Shown here in pieces: positions 19,318 through 29,600 of a stretch of 64,000 nucleotides of DNA. This stretch comes from Candidatus Epulonipiscium viviparus (GTDB lineage: Bacteria > Bacillota > Clostridia > Lachnospirales > Cellulosilyticaceae): positions 62,001-126,000 of the forward strand of contig NZ_CP117982.1 in NCBI RefSeq assembly GCF_030708075.1, read 5' to 3'. Each line of letters begins with the position of its first letter. The stretch's first letter is position 1. The notes under the pieces are model-generated. The model was not told where the DNA came from, searched no databases, and saw nothing but the letters and a program-made list of their open reading frames with translations. The translations under genes were made by a program, and so were the position numbers.

Positions 19318-20574
19318 ATGAATAAAAAGATAAAAAGAAGTACGGCTGCTGGTTTGGCTTTATCCGTTGGACTATCCATTCCTGGAGTATCCACTTATGC
19401 TGGCGTTCAAATGCATACTTATAATATTATAATTAGAAACGCAGATAATGTAAGTTTGCTATCAACTGAAGCGACCGAAGTTATTGCACAACAATATGGA
19501 ATCGATTTGATGACACTGAGAAAAAGTCAGAATGCCCTAGATGCGGTACAGGCTGAGTTGGATAAGTTGGTAGCGTCTATTATTGTTGCTTCAGATTTTT
19601 CGAAGGCGACTTTAATAAATAAAGCCGGAGTGACTGATGGGGCGGTTGAACCGGATCCAGCTAGTACCGCGACCACCGATATAGGTAAACTCGAAGAGGC
19701 TCTCGCAACTGACTTGTTAGGTAAAGTTGGTACAAAAGCTGATACACTACCTTCTGGTACTCCTGCTACCATTATAGAAAAACTGCTAGCTGCAGGACAT
19801 GATGTGTTGCTAGGTAAAGAGATTGGCGTCATTGTAACCATAGGTGCTGCAGATGGAAATACCGAATCAAAACAAGATGACAATACTACGCTAGCTCCAT
19901 ATGCTATAGAAATTCAATTGACAATGAACTTAGAAGCGGGCGGTCCGACTTTAACTACGCATAGCTATCCCGTATCTAAGAAGGATATGATCTTTGTTGT
20001 AGATCCCGACCTTGGAAACATAACCTTCGCTGTTGCAGAGGGAAAAGAATACGAATATGCTATTGCTCCAGCTGATGCCAAAGTTGGAGATGTTGTTGCG
20101 TTTAATAAGATAACGACTAATTCTAAAATGGCCAAAATACTTTATAGCAAATTAAAAGCTTTTGCTGGCGAGAAGACTCTTGTATTTCGTGAAAAAGATG
20201 CGGCATCTCCTTCGGAAGCGACTGATTATGTCAATGAGACTCATGCTACTAAAGCTATCGAGGATATTACCTATACAATGGGAGAGCCAACCTACGCGAC
20301 AGGAGAGACTGTTTATACTGCAGAAGATATTGTGATAGATGATCTTGCCTCTACTGTAGAAGATACTGTAATGGGTATTATAGCCAAAACAGACCAATTG
20401 AAACCCGTGAGAATTGTTGACCTTGTAGTGGAATTCGATTTCGAGGAGGAGAAGGCGTTTGTTAGCATCCCCGGGGGTGCAGCAAATGGTAAAGTGCTTA
20501 CAGATGGAACAAATGACCTGGTGGCAAAATATGGTACAGGTGCTGCTGGTTCTGCGACAACAACAACACTATAG
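19318..20574 (+). CDS. N-terminal part of giant surface protein (signal peptide plus 390 residues)
   Basis: This 418-residue frame carries a clear Sec signal peptide (MNKKIKRSTAAGLALSVGLS, cleavage likely after STYA) and an extracellular region rich in Thr, Ala and Asp. The ATG at 19318 is used because AAAGGA lies upstream of it; an earlier TTG at 19291 would place that site inside the coding region. The frame stops at TAG 20572-20574 just after an ACA run coding Thr-Thr-Thr-Thr. Shifting by -1 there continues as T-I-E-L-G-R-S-P-K-E-L-N-T-A-F-G-V-M straight into the next 11.2-kb frame, which itself has no signal peptide. The two are therefore almost certainly one gene of about 12.5 kb interrupted by a frameshift. 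Confidence 0.8.
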   Translation: MNKKIKRSTAAGLALSVGLSIPGVSTYAGVQMHTYNIIIRNADNVSLLSTEATEVIAQQYGIDLMTLRKSQNALDAVQAELDKLVASIIVASDFSKATLINKAGVTDGAVEPDPASTATTDIGKLEEALATDLLGKVGTKADTLPSGTPATIIEKLLAAGHDVLLGKEIGVIVTIGAADGNTESKQDDNTTLAPYAIEIQLTMNLEAGGPTLTTHSYPVSKKDMIFVVDPDLGNITFAVAEGKEYEYAIAPADAKVGDVVAFNKITTNSKMAKILYSKLKAFAGEKTLVFREKDAASPSEATDYVNETHATKAIEDITYTMGEPTYATGETVYTAEDIVIDDLASTVEDTVMGIIAKTDQLKPVRIVDLVVEFDFEEEKAFVSIPGGAANGKVLTDGTNDLVAKYGTGAAGSATTTTL

Positions 20575-20618
20575 AGTTAGGACGATCTCCAAAAGAGTTA
20601 AACACTGCCTTTGGGGTA

Positions 20619-23600
20619 ATGGAGTTATCTGGAGTTAGTGCGACTGACGGTCAAGAATTGAAAATAGATGTAGATTTTTCTGCCATAAAAACAGAATTTG
20701 AGACCTCTAATCCAGACGTACTACTCGTAACTAAAGATACCATCGAAGTAACTAAGAATTTTATCACTGCCCCCGAACCTATATTAACGGATAATAGTGA
20801 CGGCACCGCCACTCTTACATTAAAAAATATTACGAAAGATGAATGGAAGACACATAAAAAATTTTTGAAGGTTGAGTTACGAGCTACTTATGATGCAACA
20901 GCAGTAAGAGCATCTCGCTCAAGCTTTGTTCCGGTCTTAAATCTTAATAGCAAATTTGATAATGCAACAGAAGTTGATGGTGACGGAGGTGCAAAAGATT
21001 TGCAAGTGACGATCAGTCAAGATGAAATTGCCAGCCTTGTATATGGCAATTACGATAACGCTATAGAAGTTTCTGTGTCGGAAGCTAGCTATTTCGTTTT
21101 GGAAAATTCAGGAAAAGACAAAGTTACAATAAAAACTCCGCAAGCCGCCGCTAATTATACGATAGATATTAATGGCACTAAAACTTCTGCTGTCAATATA
21201 GAGGTAGGCAATATTGTTGAGGACAATGAGTACAAAATTAATGTAACGCACAAAGCCGGTGGCGCTATTAAAAATACGGCAGAATATATAAAAATAGCCG
21301 AGGGTAATTTATTAACTCAAATAGCAGATCTTAGCGAGTGGGATTTTGCCGTTGGGGATACAGTCGAGGTAACAGTAATCGACATGTATGATCCGACTAT
21401 TCCAGAAAAAACATCGAACCCTATTACTATGATAAAAGCTCCTGCAATTAGTAGTTCTGCAGTTAAATATGATAAACAGCCCAAAACTTTATCTTTATCG
21501 TTAGCTAAGTCTGTGGGAGATACGCCTGTAAATGTAACGTACAGTGTCGATTATTTAGGTTCAGATGATAACATTGATAATATTCAGTTGGCTGTTGTTG
21601 CTTCTGGCACTTTAATACAAAGCAATTATCAAGATGCGTTGCGACCTCTTGCTAAGGGTGACGTTATGACTATAACCACTAGTCAAAATATTTGGAATGT
21701 TTTACCAAATAGTGACAAAATAGTTGAGCCTACCGCCGCACTCAGCGTTAAACATACTAAAACAACTAATAATAGTGTAGAATTTTTTATTGAGAAAAAC
21801 GGCGGGACAAATATTACACAATACGACGCCTATGCATATATTCTCAGAAAAGACGGTACCAAAGATTATGTTGAGAGTCCGGTACAGATTGCTGATGAAG
21901 ATCCATATGATTCATGGGACCGTTTTGATTCCGACGGCACAGTTACGGTAGACTTAACAAAAACATTTGCAAAATTAAATCCGTTGGCCAATGGAGATAA
22001 AATAGGATTAGAAATTAGACACAAAACAGATGGGTTAATTCACAATACTTATGCAGTATATGAAGCCGCTGTTGAAGAAACTAAAAACGAAATAACTTGG
22101 GATAACACAAGCCCGGCTGCAACAAAAATTAAGTTTACTGTTGAGGAAGCTGACAAAGTTACTGGATATTATAATGGCAACTTAAATAGCCAGCTTCAAT
22201 TGGGCTTCGCTATCCATACTATGAAAGATGAGGCCATAGCCAACACTCAATATATTCCTCTTAATCACAAAGCGGGTGGCGTGAAAGTAACAGCAGATAA
22301 AGCGACGCCTACAACCGCCGTGGTGGAGATCGACTTAACCAATACTGCCAATCCAGCAATCGTTGAGTTGAAGAAATTTTTGAATACTACACATCTGGGC
22401 AAAGTAGTCGCTGCCTATGTAGACAATGTATCTAGCTTGCAGACTCCGAAGTTAACTGCAGATGCGAAAGAAATTCAGCAAGTGGTGACTCCTACAATCA
22501 AAATAACGGAAGGCGAAAAGGCGACGGCTCCTGCAAAAGGCGAGATAGAAGTTGCGTTAGGAGACGGTACTTCTATAGAACACTTAAACGCGACAGTGAA
22601 ATTGTTAAATCCTGCCGAACAAGCCGCTGCGATGTTTAAGTTAGAGGATGCTGATGGCGATAAGATTACTGATTCGTATAGACTTGCCAATGATAGTATT
22701 AAATGGGAACAGGCAATAGTGGGAGAAATTGTGGCCACCGTATCTAGTAACGAATGGAACGTGGTGCCTTCTGCAGAATCCAATACTCTCGAAATTACTC
22801 ACATTGCTCCTCTGACTGCGGAGTCAAATGTTTCAAATACGGCCATAACCGTAACGCTCACCGAAGATGCGGATGAATATATCGATCCTAGCACCGGTAA
22901 ACTTCTGGATGGGTATGAATTCTCCATAGCTGCGATTAATGAGCCAATAAAAGCGGCATTTATAAGCGCTGAAGATGCTAAGTTTAGAGAGGTGCCTGAT
23001 ACAAACGCCAATGCTATCGATGCGCGCTGGACGATGGGTGCCAACAACACGGCTACTATTACTATTTTAAGCTCTGACCTACAAAAGATAGAAGAGCATA
23101 TTACCAATCCGCTAAACTTCGATTACCCAGCTATTACTTCGGTAAAATCTGATGAGCAATCATATCACGTAATGCAAATTAATTATAATAGAGCAATTGA
23201 TATGAAGGAAGCAATATTGACGATTGTTGATAAAGAAACTCCGGCAACTGTATATGTTAAAGAAACTCTTGCAGATGCCAAATCAAGTACGGAGAGCTTT
23301 TTCCAATGGCCATTTAGAAACGCTGGGGAGAAAGCCATGACTGGGGCAGTCGAGTCCAAAAACGATCAGCTATTAGAAGCGGGCACTGAAGTAACGATCA
23401 AAATTACTGCAACAGATACCAACGATGTAGATCATGAAATTACACAAGATTATATTGTTACTGAAGAAGATGTGGCTGCAGCTACATATAAGGGTGTTAG
23501 TAGGTGGACTGACTCCATGCTAGATAAAGAAATAGCGCAAGATGTAAATGATTTTATAGAAAGAGAAGCATATAATAATAAAATTGAGTTTACATTAGGT

Positions 23601-26600
23601 AATTACAAAAATTGGTTAGAGAAAGCTAGCAAAACTACAGCCAAACTAGAGGAACTTACTGCATATGTACCGATACCAAAATTAATCACCGATTTTACTG
23701 ATCTCCCTACAATTTCTTGGACTGATCCTGTCGAGGAAACTGTGTTTGCAGATTATGTTTTTGTAGAAATTCCAAGTTTCTATATGGCTGATAACACAGA
23801 AAATGAAAATCTCTCATTAACTTTGTATAAGACTAAAAATGGAGCACCTGTTGACACAGCAGATGACGCGAAGAAGATTAATTCAGCGGAGGGGTTGGTT
23901 GTAATCGCAAATGGCGCAGTTGATCCTGCTGTGATTAATCTCGAAGTTAAGCAAAAAGTTGGAACTACAACAGCGATCGTAAAAATTCCTATTGCCACAT
24001 TAGAAATGGTAAACGGCGAAGAGGGAGCTGATGTTACCTTTAGCGTTTCGCATTCAAACCCGAATTTTAAAGCGCAAAAATGTTCGCAGAAATTAACTTC
24101 AGCTAAAACTGTTACGATCACAGAGGACAAAGTTGATAGAGAATACGAAGACGACTCCACTGGTGAAACTAAAGTTGCTCCGCATATAGAAGTGACGCTA
24201 AATGGCGGATGGGACGATACAGTTCGTAAAGTAGCGTATACAATTAATAATGTTGGGGCAACAGAGTTTGCAATAGATCCAAATACAAATATAGGCTATA
24301 TAAATACGGCAACTCTAGGAGATACTTTGAATCCGGGAGATACTTTGCATATAGCGGTATATGGAAATACTTGGAATACAATCCCTAGCGGAGTGAGTAA
24401 GGCAGTTGTGGCGGCTCCAGCATTTAAGATGGATGATCTATCTGCAGATTTACCAGCACTTGGGGATCATGTCGAAGGAAATTTGAACATCGCAGATGAC
24501 GGAACGCTGAAAGTAACGTTTACACCAGATGATACAAATCCTACAGCGGATTATTCTAGCATAACCACGACTATTGCAATCGCCAATGCTAAAGATTCAG
24601 ATGATGCAGATCTCATTACCGAAACAATTACAATGAATGGATTTGTAGCCAATGCTGATCAAGTATATCACACCAAAGCTGATTTGATAGAGAATTGGTC
24701 TGCGACTAAATCGGGAGATGTGGTTGTTACGACTTCTAGTACCAAATGGTATATTATCGATAATGAGTCCACGTTTACGGATGCGATCAAAGAGACTTCA
24801 TTAGAAAATGTAGGTGCCAAAGCTGATGCCACAGGAATTGAAGTAACCGTCAATAATGCAGATGATCAATATGTTGCATCTGGAAAAGATGAATTGAATA
24901 AGCAATATGAACTACATTTTTCATCAGCTAATTCTGAGACTGTATCGTCTAAAACACAAATTGCAAAGGGCGACTGGGATATTATTACTACCCCGGGCAC
25001 AGCAACGACAACTATTACTAACGAGGAACTGAGAGAATTAGGAATAGTCATGGGGCATTATAAGGTTGCTGTTACTCTACGAAATACTGATTCTTGGGTT
25101 GAAAAAGATAAGAGTATACAGATAGCTTTAGAGGATCTAGAGGAATTTGTCCCTAAAGCAACGTTCGCAAAGGCTGATACTGAAGCTGATGCGGATTTTG
25201 TAGTAATCGATTTTGAAGGTGCTTGGAAGGGCGATGCATTCGATAACGATTTCCAAATCGATTTATTTGTAGAAACCGCTGAAGATGCAATCAAAACAGC
25301 AGCAGCAAGGGTGGCTCATGCAGATTTAGCAGCCTATTTGAAACAAGATGCAGCCGCTGGAGGAGCCACTGATGCTGAGATCGCGAAAGCTAAGAGAACA
25401 GCCAAGTTAGAATTGCCGGTTGGAATATTGAACCTTACAGATGCTGATCTCAATAAAAAAGTTATAGCGAGAGTGACTCATATTCCATCGATTTATATTC
25501 CGGATGGCCAAAGTTCTGCGACATCTTTGATATCTGTGGTAGCTGATGATACTGCCCTAACCAAAATGACTGTACCAGAGATTAAGGATGAAGTAACTGG
25601 GTATAACTTTGATACAAATGTAGCTGATGTCACTAAGAAAAATGCAATTGAAGTAACGCTCGCAGCCCCTGATGCCACCGCTGAAGTTATTGCGTATGTA
25701 AATGGTGTTGAGAAAACTGCTGCCAAACTAGACCCAGCCACAGCCGCAACCGCAACGTATATTGAGATCGCTAAACTTGGATTAAAAGTAGGAGATATAC
25801 TGACTGTCGAAGCGAAGGCCGCGGATTGGCGTAAGCTACCAGCAAAATCAGTAGAATCTGAGAAGGTAACTCAAATTGAAAAACCGGTATTGGCGATTGC
25901 TCCAGATCCAGCGGATCCAGCTAATGGCACTGTAACGCTAACAAAAGCCGATACTGATCTTGCTGAATATGAGATCGCAGATTTAACAGCAACTCTTACA
26001 TTAAAAGATGACAAGGGTGTGGTAATAGAAACTCAGGAAATTACTAGCACTGCTACTGGATTTAGCGCGACATTTGATACCTTTACAAATAAAGATGCGT
26101 GGAAAGGTGCCACTACTGGCAGCGTGGAGGCAATAATTTCCAATTCGAAACAGTGGTATAATATCGACTCTGAATCAATATCTAGAACTATTAAAGATGT
26201 AGCCACTATAGAATTTCCTCCAACTTGGGAAGCGGCGGGGCTTCGTGTCAACCTTGAAACTTCTCCAGAAGAATATTTAAATGACCAATCAAAACTTGGC
26301 CATGGATATAAGCTATCGGTAACAAAGGCGGATGGAGCTGCATTAGATGTTCCAGCTGATCTTACAAACCTATACTGGAGACAAGATGAAGATCACATTA
26401 CAGCTATAATACCAAATTCGATATTGCTAGCAGCATTAGACGATGCAATAGCATTTAAACTAAAACTTGAAAATACCAAAGACTGGTTTATGAAAGAGAA
26501 AATAACAAAAGAGATTAGCCTTGACGGGGAGGCCAAATTGGTGCCGCAACCTAAATTTGTAACAAACTACACTGACTCTAATATACCACCTGATCTTCAA

Positions 26601-29600
26601 CCGACTACTTCTATAACAGCTGACCACATGTTAATTGAAATTCCAGGTTCGTACGACGCAGCTAATGCTAAGATGAATGAAAACTTAACTGTTAGATTAT
26701 ACAAAATAGCTGATGGGGCATCGGTAAATGCTGACGGGACGCCAGTAGATGACATAAACCAATGGATTGCGGGTCAATATATAGAATTAGTGACAGACGG
26801 AACAAAGACGGCTACGATCATTCCTAATTTAAAATTAGCAAACGGTGTATCTGATAAAACAGTAGCCTATTTGCAAATTCCAGTAGATGATCTTAAATTT
26901 GACGTGCAAGATTACCTCAATGAGGTAGTGGTGACCGTTAGCCATACGAATACCCAGTTAACCCCAACCGAAGTGAGACAAAAACTGCAGTTGGCACCGG
27001 CTCCAAAAATTGTGGGCACAAAAGAGCAAAACCTTGCAGAGGCCGAAACGGCTCCGCTAATGTATAATAGCAAAATGAAGGTTACATTAAACGATATCGA
27101 TGGCGAGTTCAAATTGGATGACAATACAGACTGGGCTAGTGAAAATTTAACAGTAAAATATAGTGCCGAAACTCCAGTTGTAGATCCAGCAACTCCAGCG
27201 GTGGATGTAGACATAGAATTTGATCAAGTGATAGATGTAGTAGCGGCGGCAGACGGAGCAACAGAATCAGGCGGATTTGCAAATGGCGAAAAAGTTTATG
27301 TGGAAGTTGCTAGTACTGATAAATGGTATGTCATAAATAACGAGGTTGACTCTTTAGCGACTATACAGACAATTGGTTTAGATTTGGCTCAAACAACTGA
27401 TGGAAAAGGTATTGTGGTGACTATCGAAAACTCTGGCGCAACTGCTGCGGATGAGTATGTTGGAGTTTATACTGCGTTTACCCCGGCGAAATCTACGGGA
27501 ACTATTCCGGACTCAGATGGATTGGTAGAATTTGGAACATTGAAGTTTGAACAAGGTGTAGATAGAAAAATCAAAGCTACCATTACAGAAAATGATCTTA
27601 AGAAATTAAAGATATTACCAAACGATACGAAAATTCAAGTAACAGTATCTCATGCCGAGGATTGGTTATTACTAAATAGCGCAGATTCGCAAATAGACAT
27701 ACCGTCTATAACAATGGCCAAACCGATTGTTGGAGAGAGTGAAAAGGGCGAAGATTTTGTGCGCATTGAAGTTCCGGGAGCTGTTGTAAATGAGCATGAC
27801 GATATTATTAACCTTGACGTCACATTTGAAGATGCGACTGATACTAATCTTAAAGGAGATGCTAATACAATATTAGACTGGACACAAGAGGGCGAGTCTG
27901 CAGTGGCTAATGTACCACGCGAAAACTTCGTTAAGGCATTTGAAAATAATGGAGGAACTGTTACGTTGAAAGTAGTGCACCAAACTTTAACTGATAAAAC
28001 AGCTCAAACATCATTCGCGATACCTCCAACACCTCTTAATTTACTATTTACTGGAGATAACTTTATTGCAAGCGTTAATGAAACTGCCGATGCAAAAGTA
28101 AAATGGCAAGCGGAGGTGGGAATCACTGCGGACGACGGCACGTTCACAGCGTATGGAGATGCGATTGAATCGGCTGAATTCTCTGAAACTACTGGGTCTG
28201 ATCCTGATCCTAAATACAAAACGCTTGATGGTACGCATAAGGCACCAGAAGTTATGACAGGCGACAAAGTAACGATTAGATTAGTGGGAACTGAAAACGC
28301 AAGTGTAAGTTATACAGTTCCTGTCACGCTAAGCTCGCCAACAGCCGTCGAAGCGCCAACGCTGGATGTTACCTTTAGCGCATCAACTATGACTGTGAAG
28401 ATCCCTTCTGAAGAATTAGGAAGTTCACCAGAATCGCCAATAGCAGAAGTTCAATATATCGATAATCCAAATGTTGAAGCACCAGCATGGAAATTTATTG
28501 GTGATTCGCAAAGTGCAGTTATGGATCTGGATATGGTAACAACTTACACTAAAGCAATAGCTACGATACCTGATATTTCTACAGCCGCGCTGCGAGTTGC
28601 TCCAAAGAATTCTGCAACACCATTTATTCAACCAAATGATGATTTAATCAACGATGATACAATTACCATAGATGCAATCGAGTTCGAACCGACCAGCTCG
28701 GCCGCAAGAGCAGTTTTTAGAGGCCATACGCTTAGTGTTATGTTGCGAGATTTTGTTAATCCAAACGAAATAACTATGACATATCTTGTGGACGGTGCTA
28801 AACCAGACCCATATACACCGCTAGAACCGATTATGAACAACAAAGGATTAACTTATAATTATACAGCCGACATACCATCAGTAGATATTCCAGCAGGAGA
28901 AAGTATAAGGGTTGACGTGGCAACAGCAGAGGGAAGCTCGACTTACTATAAGACTGTTTATGGATATTCGGATAAAGTAGAAGAGTTCCCAACACCGAGC
29001 GTAACCTTTACGTATGTATCTAGCGTTAGTAAAGATCATTTCATGATGAATATCGATTCCTATGCAATAAAAGATTTCATCGATAACTTGGGAGAAGATC
29101 CTGATGATGTATTGGAGTTAACGTATAAAACCACAGATGCAAACGGAAACGTAATTAAAGCGGGGGATATAGCAGAGCTGAAAGATAAGCCTACGTCATA
29201 TTTTTATTTAACACCAAATAATGACATATTGCCAGCAGGTGGAAAATTGCATATTATAGCAACAGCAGTTATTGGAGACGTAACTCATGAATCTGTTTTG
29301 GTTTACGAAAGACTGCAAGCACCGACAATGCGTAGAGAAAAAGGTACCATTGTTATCGACAAGAACAACAAAAATGCAAATGTAAAATATACAATATATG
29401 ACGAAGACGCATCCAAGAAAAATCTACTAGGAACAGCACACCATCCGGTGACAATAGATAATAATGAGTTGATAATTAGAGGCAGCGAGCGAATATATAA
29501 CACCCCTATCGCGTTTAAGAGGCTACCAGATTTTAATACCAACAAAAACTTGGAGGTCTTTATATCCGCATCGCAAGACGGGTTTATGCCAATTATAGTG

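Noticed and set aside
20555-20580. Programmed -1 ribosomal frameshift
   Set aside because: There is no slippery heptamer before the stop, and I saw no clear downstream stem or pseudoknot; mutation or error is simpler.
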